Below are positions 1-8,476 of a stretch of 9,300 nt of DNA, piece by piece. The notes under the pieces are model-generated. The model was not told the DNA's origin. It made no database searches and worked only from the letters and a program-made list of their open reading frames with translations. Both the position numbers and the translations under genes were made by a program. Source of the stretch: Acidobacteriota bacterium (GTDB lineage Bacteria > Acidobacteriota > Blastocatellia > RBC074); contig JABFSD010000760.1 of NCBI GenBank assembly GCA_013140935.1, positions 1 through 9,300 on the forward strand, read 5' to 3'. How positions within the stretch are numbered: the stretch's first letter is position 1; each line of letters starts with the position of its first letter.

Positions 1-2
1 CG

Positions 3-947
3 ACTGACGACAAGAGCAAGCTGCAAAGTTTGGAAGGCGAACTCAAGACCGTGATTTACGGGCAAGATCACGCCATCGCCAAACTGGTGAATGCGATCAA
101 ACTTTCGCGCTCCGGCTTAGGGCATCCTGACAAGCCTGTCGGTTCGTTCCTTTTCTCAGGCCCGACTGGCGTAGGCAAAACCGAACTCGCCAAACAACTC
201 GCCAAAGCGATGGGCGTCGAATTCATTCGTTTCGACATGAGCGAATATCAGGAATCGCACACCGTCTCGCGGCTGGTCGGTGCGCCGCCGGGTTACGTGG
301 GCTTCGATCAAGGCGGCTTGCTGACCGACGCGATTCGCAAAACGCCTTACGCCGTACTGGTGATGGACGAAATCGAAAAGGCTCATCCGGCGCTTTTCGA
401 TTTGCTGTTACAGGTGATGGATCACGCTACGTTGACTGACAACAATGGCAAGAAAGCAGACTTTCGCAACGTGATTTTCGTGATGACCACCAACGCCGGA
501 GCGCGCGAACTCAGCGGCACGAAAGTCGGTTTCAACCAGTCTGAATCGGGCGGCATCGGCGGCAGCGGCAGCAAAGGCCAGGGCGCGATTGAGCGAACCT
601 TTGCCCCCGAATTCCGCAATCGCCTCGACGCCTGGATTGCGTTTGAGCCGCTGACTTTTGCGGTCATCCAACAAGTCGTAGACAAATTCATCAACGAATT
701 GCGCGCGCAACTCACCGATAAAAACGTCACGCTCACGCTCACCGAAGCCGCGCGCACGTGGCTGGCTGAGAAGGGTTACGACCGCTTGAATGGTGCGCGT
801 CCGATGGCGCGACTGATTCAATCCAAAATCAAAGAGGCGCTGGCGAATGAGATTCTGTTCGGGCAGTTGGAAAAAGGCGGGAAAGTCATCGTGGACGATA
901 AGGGTGGAGAGTTGGCGCTTGAGTATTTTGGGAATGAAAGTAGATAG
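3..947 (+). CDS. clpA: ATP-dependent Clp protease ATP-binding subunit ClpA (C-terminal part, 5' truncated by window edge)
   Basis: ClpA is a cytoplasmic AAA+ unfoldase that threads substrates into the ClpP peptidase. The frame is open from the first full codon, so the gene begins outside the window; 314 residues remain, covering the second ATPase module (D2). Seen in fragment numbering: Walker A GPTGVGKT at 53-60, Walker B VLVMDE at about 118-123, sensor-1 TTNAG at 162-166, arginine-finger region FRNRLD at 204-209, and sensor-2 GARP at 265-268. A V-G-F tripeptide at 175-177 sits where ClpA/ClpX carry the ClpP-docking loop, so pairing with ClpP is expected. The stretch GAPPGYVGFDQGGLLTDA is typical of ClpA rather than ClpB or ClpC. 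The linker between the docking loop and the arginine finger is glycine/serine-rich and a few residues longer than in E. coli ClpA as I recall it. The gene converges on the nuclease gene, with only 50 bases between the two stops. Confidence 0.95.
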   Translation, partial: TDDKSKLQSLEGELKTVIYGQDHAIAKLVNAIKLSRSGLGHPDKPVGSFLFSGPTGVGKTELAKQLAKAMGVEFIRFDMSEYQESHTVSRLVGAPPGYVGFDQGGLLTDAIRKTPYAVLVMDEIEKAHPALFDLLLQVMDHATLTDNNGKKADFRNVIFVMTTNAGARELSGTKVGFNQSESGGIGGSGSKGQGAIERTFAPEFRNRLDAWIAFEPLTFAVIQQVVDKFINELRAQLTDKNVTLTLTEAARTWLAEKGYDRLNGARPMARLIQSKIKEALANEILFGQLEKGGKVIVDDKGGELALEYFGNESR

Positions 948-983
948 GCGGGCGCATATTGTTGAAGACGATGTTTTTAGGAT

Positions 984-998
984 GTCTCACAGTGAGAC
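984..998. repeat. 15-base palindrome between convergent genes
   Basis: GTCTCACAGTGAGAC has perfect 7-base arms around a single central A. It lies in the 50-base gap between the clpA stop and the nuclease stop, and its last base is part of the nuclease stop codon. With a realistic loop it would fold as a 5-base stem with a 5-base loop. Neither strand has a T-run after it, so it is not a convincing rho-independent terminator. A protein-binding site or an islet-boundary mark is possible but unproven. Confidence 0.5.
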
Positions 999-1678
999 TA
1001 ACGCTGTGTTTGGGAAGGTGATGTGTTCTCGCTTTTACGACAGTCAAGAAGGATATGAAACAACTTCACTGGGGCTGCTTCTTTTCTACGATGGGAGCTT
1101 GACCATTCCAGCGGGAACAAGTCAGGAAAGGGAGCCTGCTTTTCAATGTGGTCTAGTTCCAGGCTTTGCGCATTCGCTTCGATTTGCTCTTGAAGCGTTG
1201 CCTGCCAGTATTCCAACGTATCTGATTGAACGTAGCCAATCATTGCAGCTTCTGTGTATTCACTGGCATATCTTCCGCCAATGAAGCAACCCATACCGTC
1301 TTTACCGCGATAACGCGAAGCACGCGCTTTCTTTCGATGTAGCGGTTTTGCTTCAAAGACGAATTCCGGTCGAGCGCCTTTAGTAAGTCCAATTATGATG
1401 TCTGCTTTCAGTCGATTTTTTCCTGTTCGCCCCGCGCCTTTAACATGAGGATCATCTTTAACGTACAGTTTCCTTAACCAGTCTCCATCAGGAAGGGTGC
1501 GGAGACAGTCATCCATGGCATCGCAAATATAGTTCGTAATATCTGTTTCTTGGGCAGCCTCGTGGCGGATTTTAGGCAAGGCTTCTTGATACCCCAACGC
1601 AAGAAGGCGATGGCAGTGTCGGCGAAATGCCCTCCACATAGGCTCAGAAAGCTGAGGTGGAATTTTTGAGCGAGTCAT
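998..1678 (-). CDS. PD-(D/E)XK-type restriction nuclease-like protein, partner of the adjacent DNA methyltransferase
   Basis: This 226-residue soluble protein has no signal peptide or membrane segment. The segment KADIIIGL at 91-98 followed by FVFEAK at 106-111 gives D93 and E109-x-K111 on two hydrophobic beta-like strands, which is the PD-(D/E)XK nuclease signature. E40 with the helix E-x3-T-D-I-T-x2-I at about 40-51 could supply the helical glutamate of such folds. A later conserved-looking stretch, G(M/C)GCFIGGRYASEY followed by AAMIGYVQS (about 128-152), resembles hypothetical proteins I associate with Eco57I-like methylases; this is recall, not a search. The ATG overlaps the methylase stop as ATGA, and a GGGGAG Shine-Dalgarno lies 8 bases upstream, so the two proteins are co-translated. 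Inferred role: cleavage of DNA not methylated by the partner. The small size and lack of an ATPase domain argue against a type I or III subunit. The catalytic call is good; the biological role is inferred. Confidence 0.75.
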   Translation of the reverse strand: MTRSKIPPQLSEPMWRAFRRHCHRLLALGYQEALPKIRHEAAQETDITNYICDAMDDCLRTLPDGDWLRKLYVKDDPHVKGAGRTGKNRLKADIIIGLTKGARPEFVFEAKPLHRKKARASRYRGKDGMGCFIGGRYASEYTEAAMIGYVQSDTLEYWQATLQEQIEANAQSLELDHIEKQAPFPDLFPLEWSSSHRRKEAAPVKLFHILLDCRKSENTSPSQTQR

Positions 1679-4600
1679 CTGGCTGGCTCCCCGTCGGTAA
1701 GTATTTCGGCAATCAAGTCGTCCGCATCATTCAATGCTTGTGTGCGCGTCCAATCCATTAGCCTTGGTGACTTGAAAATTTGTATGACGTTGTTTGCGTA
1801 TATCCTTAAGCATCTGTCTACATAAACCCATTGGCTAAATTCCTCGCCTAATTTATGACGCAGGGCGCGGAGCTTTTTCTGTTCGTTGGGCTGATTAGTG
1901 GTTTCACTTACTTTTACAACATAATCAGCAGGCCGGTTATCAGAATGCAATTTGACTTCACAGACGATTAAGTCAGGCGAGGCCAGTATCTCAACGCTAA
2001 CGTATGCTTCTCCGAGCAAGAATCTTTCCAGTTCATCCTGGAGTGTTCGACCATAGGCTTCAAGTTCTGCAACTGATGGGGGCTTGCCAAGCGTTTCCAG
2101 TACAGAACGTCCTTTATCGAGCGGCAATCGAGTATCTCGAAAATCTTCGACAATTGATCGCAACTCATCGGGAATTTTCAGCGCGTCAAAAACTGCTCGA
2201 TCAATCAGTAGCTGTTTTGTCTTGCTCTCATGAACAGCACTCTCTTTGAGTTGAAAAGTATTTTCTTCTTTAATCAGTTTTTCGTGAGCCTTTACTAAAG
2301 ACGATATTTGACTAGGCGTAAAATCAGGAGTCGGAATTTTACGAACCTCTTTCACTACAACGATAGTCATCGTGTTGTATAACCCCCATTCTGGTACATG
2401 GAAGAAGAGGGCGTAATCGGCAAGACTAGAACCGAGGTAAACAGCGAGCGCACGAAGCAAATTAGAATCTTCATCTGAATTTGACGGGCTAGAAATACCC
2501 ATTTGCCTTGCTGGAACGGCAAAGTATTGATCACTAAATAGTAGAAAATTCTTCCAGGCTGCTGAAATTAGTAAGTGTGGCGGGCGGTTTACAGACAACC
2601 CGCTTAACCCACCACGCTCTCGAACATAACACTCCTCATCAGGAATAGAAGTGAGTGTCTGACTCGGAATAGAGAAATATAGGCCATCTTTTACGGCTTG
2701 ATTAAACGCCTTGGTGTCAAACCTCTTCTTACCTCTTAGTTCGTCACAATAAATGACCTTTTCTTCATTACCTTGATACCTTAATTCAGCCCCTTGACGG
2801 GGCATTTTTTTGCCCCACCCCTTACTTTCACAAAACTCCGTCAATGTGAGCGGGAACAGGTGTCGCATTCGGTCAAGCGCATGTGCATCTCGCACCGTTC
2901 CCCATAGCGCGAGTTTCCAAGTTGCGGTGTCACCTTTTAGCGCATCAGATTGAGAAACCCATTGCATGTCACTGCTGTGAATGGTTAAAACCCATAATTG
3001 GGTCGCACTCCCAGCCACTTCTTGATTAACGGCAAATGGAGCTACGTGAAGGATTGGCATGCCTTTCCGGTCTTCTGAGTTTTTTCTGAACACTAAAGTC
3101 GCGGCTGGTTGTTTAACCCTGCCACCAAATAAATTATTCCTGAGATTGGCAAAGTTTGTTACTCGCGCCACCGAAAACTCTTTGAATAAATTCTGCCGGA
3201 AACGCTTTGCTTCAAGATTGAATAACGTAGTTGCTTTAAGCAGCAGTCCCACGACGCCATCATCCGTAAGAAGCCGCCCCGTTTTCAACGCAAAGGCCTC
3301 GCTTACGCTATTACCAGTTACATTTTTTTCCTTTTTTATCCAATCTCTAGCATATTCTTCGCCATTTGTTTTGGGTGTTAGCTCAGTCCACGGAGGATTG
3401 CCGACGATAACATCAAACTTATTTCTGAGTGCTGAATGTTCTATCGCAGGGTTGAAAAAGTCTGCGCGAAATATGCGAGCTTCTTTATTGGGCGGGTCAC
3501 TCGGAAAATCTAAGTCTTCAAATAAACTTGGAAATTTAAAATTTTCGTTAGCGTGCAGTTCTGGCGGGTCTATATAACTAAGTAGCGTCAAGATGAGGCT
3601 GAAAATAGCCACATTGCAAGCGTCCCGCTGACGCTCTACGCCATAAATGCTCTCCAATAAAATTTCATGCAGTCGCGTGGGGGCAATAGATTTAGGCTTG
3701 ATTTTTCTACGCTCTAATTCTATGAGCCTGCGGTATGCGAGGACTAAAAAAATTCCTGATCCGGCAGATGCGTCTAAGATGTGCATGCCGGGCTGTAACT
3801 CACGGACTGAGTTGATTTCAGATAGCAAATAATCAGCGAGAATCTCCGGCGTGTAATAGGCTCCATCTGACCTGCCTCTTTGCTGTGCATGGAGAAACTG
3901 TTCATATATTGAGGAGAGTGTTTCAACTGGAATATGCCTGAAATCATAGGCTTGAAACTTCAGGTGAAGCTGGCGAATGTATCCAGTCCCGTTGGCGTAA
4001 ATTGCGTCTCCGGCAAAAACGGATGAGACAAGCTGAACGTGGCTGTCAGAAAGCTTTTCAAAATCCACATGAAAAATGTCGCCGTTGAACCTCGCTTCAA
4101 GCGCATCTACCAGCTTTTTCAATCCGTCAACTGTGGCTGCTTGTCCAAAGACTTGATCTAAATCAATTTCCCGGTTTGCTAGCCATTCGTCAGAAAGAAT
4201 ATTGCGATCACGCAGATAACGCAGGTAAACAAACTTTCCGATCAGGGCATGCGCCGTTTCCAAATCGTCCAACTTAGGAGAGCAATGTTTACTGAGCGCT
4301 TGCGCCAATTCGCCGAGATTGGCCAATAGTGTCGTGTCAACGCGGTGTTGCGTATCAAGTCGCTCGCGTTGTACTTGCCAGATGCGCGCTGAGTCAATCG
4401 AAGCCGCCGTGAAATCGCTCAACGCTTCCCGCAATTTCGATTTACTCTCTGATTGTTCGCTGATTATCGGCGTAGCTTCATTGTCATAACGAAACCCCGA
4501 ATATACGCGTATTTGATTTGGAAGCCGCACGAGTAGAAACGGCACGTTACCCAAATTCCATATGTGTTTGTGTAGCGCTCTGGCATCTTCAACTGTTGTA

Positions 4601-4824
4601 GCTTCAGCCACGCAAACAGCCGGTCTCGTTGTTAGCTGAGCCTCATCCGTTTCATTGGTCTTAAAAACGTAAAACCCTTTTACTTTGTACTTTTTCTTCG
4701 GATTCTGCTCTTTTGCCAAACGGAATAGATGAGCAGACTCCGGCTCGAAATCACTTTCTTTTTTTCGGAAGTGCGGCGAATCACTGTAGCCCAGCAACTC
4801 AAGCAATGTACTAAGGTCTAGCAT
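1675..4824 (-). CDS. Gamma-class N6-adenine DNA methyltransferase (Eco57I/type IIG-like, large multidomain)
   Basis: This enzyme is expected to transfer a methyl group from S-adenosylmethionine to adenine N6 in DNA. With the ATG at 4824 it has 1049 residues. Motifs run in the gamma-class order: the motif X region GAYYTP (321-326), the SAM-binding motif I DASAGSGIF (351-359), then the catalytic motif IV NPPW (476-479) inside FDVIVGNPPW. The region of about 590-830 is the likely target-recognition part, and about 840-900 is charged and helical. Residues ~1-130 form an extra N-terminal domain (AHLFRLAKE, then a beta-rich PFLLVRLPNQIRVYSGF). Residues ~940-1040 form a C-terminal domain ending in WTRTQALNDADDLIAE. 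No credible nuclease motif is seen in either end, unlike true type IIG fusions, so cleavage probably resides in the downstream 226-residue protein. The start is uncertain: an in-frame GTG at 4851 and TTG at 4854 also exist, with an in-frame stop just upstream, and none has a well-spaced ribosome site. Base composition is visibly AT-richer than the flanks, which suggests transfer. Confidence 0.9.
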   Translation of the reverse strand: MLDLSTLLELLGYSDSPHFRKKESDFEPESAHLFRLAKEQNPKKKYKVKGFYVFKTNETDEAQLTTRPAVCVAEATTVEDARALHKHIWNLGNVPFLLVRLPNQIRVYSGFRYDNEATPIISEQSESKSKLREALSDFTAASIDSARIWQVQRERLDTQHRVDTTLLANLGELAQALSKHCSPKLDDLETAHALIGKFVYLRYLRDRNILSDEWLANREIDLDQVFGQAATVDGLKKLVDALEARFNGDIFHVDFEKLSDSHVQLVSSVFAGDAIYANGTGYIRQLHLKFQAYDFRHIPVETLSSIYEQFLHAQQRGRSDGAYYTPEILADYLLSEINSVRELQPGMHILDASAGSGIFLVLAYRRLIELERRKIKPKSIAPTRLHEILLESIYGVERQRDACNVAIFSLILTLLSYIDPPELHANENFKFPSLFEDLDFPSDPPNKEARIFRADFFNPAIEHSALRNKFDVIVGNPPWTELTPKTNGEEYARDWIKKEKNVTGNSVSEAFALKTGRLLTDDGVVGLLLKATTLFNLEAKRFRQNLFKEFSVARVTNFANLRNNLFGGRVKQPAATLVFRKNSEDRKGMPILHVAPFAVNQEVAGSATQLWVLTIHSSDMQWVSQSDALKGDTATWKLALWGTVRDAHALDRMRHLFPLTLTEFCESKGWGKKMPRQGAELRYQGNEEKVIYCDELRGKKRFDTKAFNQAVKDGLYFSIPSQTLTSIPDEECYVRERGGLSGLSVNRPPHLLISAAWKNFLLFSDQYFAVPARQMGISSPSNSDEDSNLLRALAVYLGSSLADYALFFHVPEWGLYNTMTIVVVKEVRKIPTPDFTPSQISSLVKAHEKLIKEENTFQLKESAVHESKTKQLLIDRAVFDALKIPDELRSIVEDFRDTRLPLDKGRSVLETLGKPPSVAELEAYGRTLQDELERFLLGEAYVSVEILASPDLIVCEVKLHSDNRPADYVVKVSETTNQPNEQKKLRALRHKLGEEFSQWVYVDRCLRIYANNVIQIFKSPRLMDWTRTQALNDADDLIAEILTDGEPAR
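1687..1692 (-). promoter_or_regulatory. Shine-Dalgarno site of the nuclease gene, inside the end of the methylase gene
   Basis: On the minus strand GGGGAG is followed by 8 bases and then the ATG at 1678. It lies inside the last codons of the methylase and supports the ATGA-overlap start, implying coupled expression of the pair. Confidence 0.6.
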
Positions 4825-5073
4825 GTTTTTTGAAAGTGGGATGCTGTACACCAACCTTTACGGCAAATTCGCTATTTGATGCTGATGCTCGCGCTCAACA
4901 TCTGTGCATTAGGACGCAAGGCGAAATCTTTAGCCGACCAAAGACAGCATAGTAATGACTTAATCCAAACCAGCGCGGGTCTTACTGAGTAATAAAACGT
5001 ATTTCATCCAAAACAGTCTGTGCTTAACGCGCATTGTGGGATATGAGCAGTTGATAATCAATTGCGTGGAGGT
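4825..5073. other. Non-coding leader between the methylase start and the oligopeptidase stop
   Basis: About 250 bases hold no gene I can support. On the minus strand there is a weak promoter-like pair, TTGATT (5061-5056) and CACAAT (5038-5033), 17 bases apart with 4 of 6 matches each, about 200 bases upstream of the methylase ATG. A perfect palindrome TTACTGAGTAA lies at 4982-4992. TCTGTGC occurs twice (4901-4907 and 5017-5023), which may be chance. There is no clear terminator for the oligopeptidase operon and no attachment site or tRNA. Confidence 0.4.
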
Positions 5074-7026
5074 CTAGCGTGAATTTTCGGGGAGATTCTC
5101 AATCGCAACTGGCTCAATCTCCTCCGCCGTCGTAAAGCCAAACACCCGTGAATAAAAATAAAACTCGCCGTCCAGCGCACGCTTGATATTCGCGGCTTGG
5201 CGAAAGCCGTGCTGTTCGCCTTCAAACGCGACATACGCGACGGGTAGTCCTTTGGCGCGCAGCGCGTTCACCATCATTTCGGCCTGATTGGGCAGGACGA
5301 TTTTGTCTTCCAGTCCTTGAAAGAAAATGACCGGCGCGTTGAGTTTCTCGGTGTGATGAATCGGCGAACGCGCGCGATAAAGTTCGTGGCTGGTTCCTAC
5401 CAAACTAAACGTGTAGCGCGACTCGAACTTGTGCGTGTCTTCATCAAGTGCAATCAAATCGCTGACGCCGTAATGGCTTGCGCCCGCCTTGAACAGGTCG
5501 CTGAATGTCAGCGCGCACAGCGTTGTGTAACCACCCGCGCTGCCGCCCGTGATGGCTAAACGATTGCCGTTAGCCAAGCCTTGCGCAACTAAGTGGCGCG
5601 CGCCGTTGACGCAATCGGCTACATCCACGATGCCCCAGTTGCCCTTGAGGCGTTCGCGGTAAGCGCGTCCGAAACCCGTGCTGCCGCCGTAATTCACATC
5701 CAGCACCGCCCAGCCGCGACTCGTCCAGTATTGAATTTCCAAATCCAGCGTCGGCGCAGCCATCGCAGTCGGCCCACCGTGGCTCATCACCAACAGCGGG
5801 GGCTTTTCGTCAGCCGGCGCGCTGAAGTCTTTGTTCTTCGGCGCGTAGTAAAACCCATGCGCGGTTAATCCGTTTTCAGTGGGGAACTCAATGGCTTGCG
5901 GTGCGGAAACATAAGCCGCATCGAGCGCGAGCTTGTTCGATTGTTGCAAGGTCGTGAACCTTTTGCTTTGCGCATCGAACAACACGATGCAGGTGCTTTC
6001 GGTGGGCGAACCGGCGACGAATACGGCGCGATGATTGGCAGCCTTAATTCCGTCAATGCGCGAGTAAGGTGTAGCGATCACTTCGAGCTTGCCCGTCGTC
6101 GCATCAAGCGTTGCCAGTTGCGCGAAGCCGCGTTCGATGAACGCGCAAAGTATCGTCGTCGTGTCGAGAAAGGCGTAAGTGGATTGTCCGAACACCCATT
6201 GCGGTTGCGCGAATTCGGCGGCGCGTTCACAAAGCAGTTCAGCTTTGTCGTTGCGCCAGCAGTAAAGATTCCACCAGCCGGTGCGATCTGAAATGAAATG
6301 CAAGGTTCCGTCGGGCGACCATTGCGGTTGCACGATGGATTCGCTGGCGCTGCCTGTAATCGCACGTGCGTGATGCAACGTGCCGTCTTCGCTCACGTCG
6401 GCGAGCCAGAGTTCGGTGCCGTCCCACGGCATCAGCGGATGATCCCACGCGAGCCACGCGAGTTGTTTGCCGTCAGGACTCAATCGCGGTGCGGCGAAAA
6501 AGTCGTGTCCGTCAACCAGTGTCGTGACGACGTTGGTGTGTACGCTGGAATGCGGTGCGGCGAGCGGAATGCTCATAATCGAATTGATCGCTTCGCCCGT
6601 AGCGCGATGGTCTTCGGCGACGCAGACCATGCGTTGGCGTTGCGCATCAATTACGCCATCGGCGAAGCGCAAGCCGTTCGCGTGCGTGAAAGGCGCAGGT
6701 TGCGATTGCGGCGCGCGTTGTCCGTAAAGTTGCTGGTCGGCGAAGTTCGAGAAATAGGCGATGCCGTTATGCACCGCGTAAGCGCCGCCGCCGTATTCGT
6801 GAACGCGCGTGCGTACGTTGTAACCCGACGCGACCGGCGGCGTGACATCTTGCGTCGTGCCATCAGCCGCACGCTTGACGATGACCGAGCGGCCTTTTTC
6901 AGCCGGACGCATTTCGAGCCAATAAATGTCTTCACCATCCAATGTGACGCCGCCGAGACCGATGCTTTCGGCGACGATCAAGTCAGAGGTGATGGGCGAT
7001 TTCCACGAACCGTAATTTGCAATCAT
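5074..7026 (-). CDS. Prolyl oligopeptidase family (S9) serine hydrolase
   Basis: This cytoplasmic serine peptidase or acyl-peptide hydrolase is expected to cut short peptides or derivatised amino acids. With the ATG at 7026 it has 650 residues, a usual size for this S9 branch. The first ~370 residues are a beta-propeller, with repeats such as [17 protein letters not shown] (about 179-195) and [20 protein letters not shown] (about 234-253). The C-terminal part is an alpha/beta hydrolase: HGGP at 416-419 (oxyanion region), nucleophile S496 in GGSAGG, D574 in QGLEDKIV and H606 in GEQHGF, a complete Ser-Asp-His triad in order. No signal peptide is seen. The ATG lies 10 bases after the amidase stop. 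A TTG at 7098 would extend the frame 24 residues into the amidase gene, but the added residues look non-homologous, so the ATG is preferred. It has no Shine-Dalgarno site, consistent with translational coupling to the amidase. The exact substrate is unknown. Confidence 0.92.
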   Translation of the reverse strand: MIANYGSWKSPITSDLIVAESIGLGGVTLDGEDIYWLEMRPAEKGRSVIVKRAADGTTQDVTPPVASGYNVRTRVHEYGGGAYAVHNGIAYFSNFADQQLYGQRAPQSQPAPFTHANGLRFADGVIDAQRQRMVCVAEDHRATGEAINSIMSIPLAAPHSSVHTNVVTTLVDGHDFFAAPRLSPDGKQLAWLAWDHPLMPWDGTELWLADVSEDGTLHHARAITGSASESIVQPQWSPDGTLHFISDRTGWWNLYCWRNDKAELLCERAAEFAQPQWVFGQSTYAFLDTTTILCAFIERGFAQLATLDATTGKLEVIATPYSRIDGIKAANHRAVFVAGSPTESTCIVLFDAQSKRFTTLQQSNKLALDAAYVSAPQAIEFPTENGLTAHGFYYAPKNKDFSAPADEKPPLLVMSHGGPTAMAAPTLDLEIQYWTSRGWAVLDVNYGGSTGFGRAYRERLKGNWGIVDVADCVNGARHLVAQGLANGNRLAITGGSAGGYTTLCALTFSDLFKAGASHYGVSDLIALDEDTHKFESRYTFSLVGTSHELYRARSPIHHTEKLNAPVIFFQGLEDKIVLPNQAEMMVNALRAKGLPVAYVAFEGEQHGFRQAANIKRALDGEFYFYSRVFGFTTAEEIEPVAIENLPENSR

Positions 7027-7036
7027 AGATTTTGAT

Positions 7037-8458
7037 TTATGCAGAGATGGGCGGACGTTGGTCAGCCCACGGACGCGCCGCTTCGAGTTGAGCGGCAAGA
7101 CGAAAGAGCGTGGCTTCGTCGCCGTAACGCGCGGCGAACTGTACGCCGATGGGCAAGCCTGCTTCGTTCCAATAGAGCGGCACTGACATCGCGGGCTGTC
7201 CCGTCATGTTTTGAATCGCGGTGAAAGGCGAGAACGAACCCGAACGTTTCATTCCCGCAATCGCGTCTTCTGCCGTCGCGTTGAACGTACCCAGCGGCAC
7301 GGGCGGTTCGGCGAGTACGGGGGTAAGCAACAAGTCGTAATCATTCATGAACTGCGCGATGCGGCGCGCGAAAATTTGCAGCGTTTGCACAGCGAGCAAG
7401 TATTCAGGCGCGCTGCGTTTGCGTCCGATCTCAATCATTACGCGGGTGAGCGGTTCGATTTGATCGTCATTGGGCTTGCCACCTACGGCAAACGAATAGC
7501 TGTCAATCGTCCACGCGCAACCCGCCGCCCAAACCGTGAAGAAAGCCTTGCCCAGCATTTCGCCGTGTAATTGCGGCGCGGCTTCGGTGACGTGATGGCC
7601 GAGTTGTTCACAAAGTTTGGCGGCGTCATTCACAGCGGCGATGCAATCAGGGTGAACCGCTGCGCCATTAGGCGGCGCGAGCGAAAATGCGATGCGCAAC
7701 TTGCCGGGGTCGGCTCCAACTTCTTGCGCGAAAGGTCGCGCGGGCACGGGCGCGATGTAAGGATCGCCTGCGTCATAGCCCGCCGTCGCGTCGAGCAAAG
7801 CCGCGCTGTCTCTCACCGAAATCGTGACGGCGTGTTCAGCGACCAAACCGCTGAAGATGTCGCCGAAATGCGGCCCCAGCGGATTGCGCCCGCGCGTCGG
7901 TTTCAATCCGAATACGCCGCAACACGAAGCCGGAATGCGAATCGAACCGCCTCCGTCATTGGCGTGCGCCATCGCCGTCATTCGTGCGGCAACGGCTGCG
8001 GCTGAACCTCCGCTTGAACCGCCGGGCGTGAGTGTTACGTCCCACGGATTGCGCGTCGCGCCGTGCAGTTGCGGTTCCGTCGTAGGCAGCAAGCCGAACT
8101 CAGGCGTATTCGTTTTGCCGATCACGATCAGTCCGGCTTGCTTGTAACGCTTAACGAGTTCGCTGTCGCCATTGGGTTTGAAATCTTTGAGCCAGCGCGA
8201 ACCGGCGCTCATTGGCACACCTTCATAAGCGGCTTGCAGGTCTTTGAGCAAAAACGGTACGCCCGCGAATGCGCCGTCAGATAAAGGCTGTTGCGCGCTA
8301 TTCAACGCGAGTTCATACATCGGCGTGATGACGGCGTTGAGTTGCGGATTGAGCCGTTCGACTTGCGCGATGGCGGTGCTGACCAATTCGTGCGCGGTGA
8401 TTTCTTTCGCGCGGATGAGCGCGGCTTGTGCCGTAGCGTCGTGATGTAAGAGTTCCAT
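7037..8458 (-). CDS. Amidase-signature family enzyme, similar to 6-aminohexanoate-cyclic-dimer hydrolase (NylA-like)
   Basis: This enzyme hydrolyses a carboxamide bond with a Ser-cisSer-Lys triad. The ATG at 8458 gives 473 residues, normal for the family. Seen: K72 in GVPFLLKDL, the signature [16 protein letters not shown] with cis-Ser S148, and nucleophile S172 in [12 protein letters not shown], followed by [13 protein letters not shown]. The spacings of 76 and 24 residues match the known geometry of the family. The [14 protein letters not shown] version, in place of the common GTDIGGS, is one I associate with NylA-like amidases rather than GatA. No Gln-amidotransferase partners (gatB/gatC) are adjacent, which also argues against GatA. 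The start is supported by GGAG 9 bases upstream; a longer frame reaching 8536 lacks such support. It is first in an operon with the S9 hydrolase and divergent from the RRM gene. The natural substrate is not deducible. Confidence 0.93.
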   Translation of the reverse strand: MELLHHDATAQAALIRAKEITAHELVSTAIAQVERLNPQLNAVITPMYELALNSAQQPLSDGAFAGVPFLLKDLQAAYEGVPMSAGSRWLKDFKPNGDSELVKRYKQAGLIVIGKTNTPEFGLLPTTEPQLHGATRNPWDVTLTPGGSSGGSAAAVAARMTAMAHANDGGGSIRIPASCCGVFGLKPTRGRNPLGPHFGDIFSGLVAEHAVTISVRDSAALLDATAGYDAGDPYIAPVPARPFAQEVGADPGKLRIAFSLAPPNGAAVHPDCIAAVNDAAKLCEQLGHHVTEAAPQLHGEMLGKAFFTVWAAGCAWTIDSYSFAVGGKPNDDQIEPLTRVMIEIGRKRSAPEYLLAVQTLQIFARRIAQFMNDYDLLLTPVLAEPPVPLGTFNATAEDAIAGMKRSGSFSPFTAIQNMTGQPAMSVPLYWNEAGLPIGVQFAARYGDEATLFRLAAQLEAARPWADQRPPISA

Positions 8459-8467
8459 GCGTTGAAG

Positions 8468-8471
8468 CTCC
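8468..8471 (-). promoter_or_regulatory. Shine-Dalgarno site fixing the amidase start
   Basis: GGAG on the minus strand is followed by 9 bases and the ATG at 8458. It favours this start over an upstream in-frame extension to 8536. Confidence 0.6.
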
Positions 8472-8476
8472 GATGG

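Noticed and set aside
984..998. Rho-independent terminator between clpA and the nuclease gene
   Set aside because: The inverted repeat has a one-base centre and no T-run follows on either strand.
847..1284. Plus-strand open frame across the clpA end and the islet border
   Set aside because: It runs over the clpA terminus in another frame and opposite the nuclease gene; the translation has no recognisable domain and no ribosome site stands out.
1900..2000. D-x4-E-x-K (PDLIVCEVK) near the methylase C-terminus as a second nuclease active site
   Set aside because: Only four residues separate D and E, which is too short for a PD-(D/E)XK site, where the acid lies on a separate strand. Probably chance.
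3059..3577. Plus-strand open frame of 172 codons opposite the methylase
   Set aside because: It lies antisense to the conserved methylase core, including NPPW; composition is that of a shadow frame.
1675..4824. Assignment of the methylase to BREX (PglX), DISARM (DrmMI) or type I HsdM
   Set aside because: None of the obligatory partner genes (PglZ, BrxC, DrmA/B, HsdR, HsdS) is in the window, and both neighbours are host-style genes. The shared motifs are general to gamma-class methylases.
4901..5023. TCTGTGC direct repeat as an integration or attC-like site
   Set aside because: A seven-base match in 120 bases is expected by chance often enough, and no integrase or paired core site is seen.
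6298..7035. Plus-strand open frame of 245 codons opposite the oligopeptidase
   Set aside because: Arginine-rich, low-information translation caused by GC-rich codons of the real gene on the other strand.
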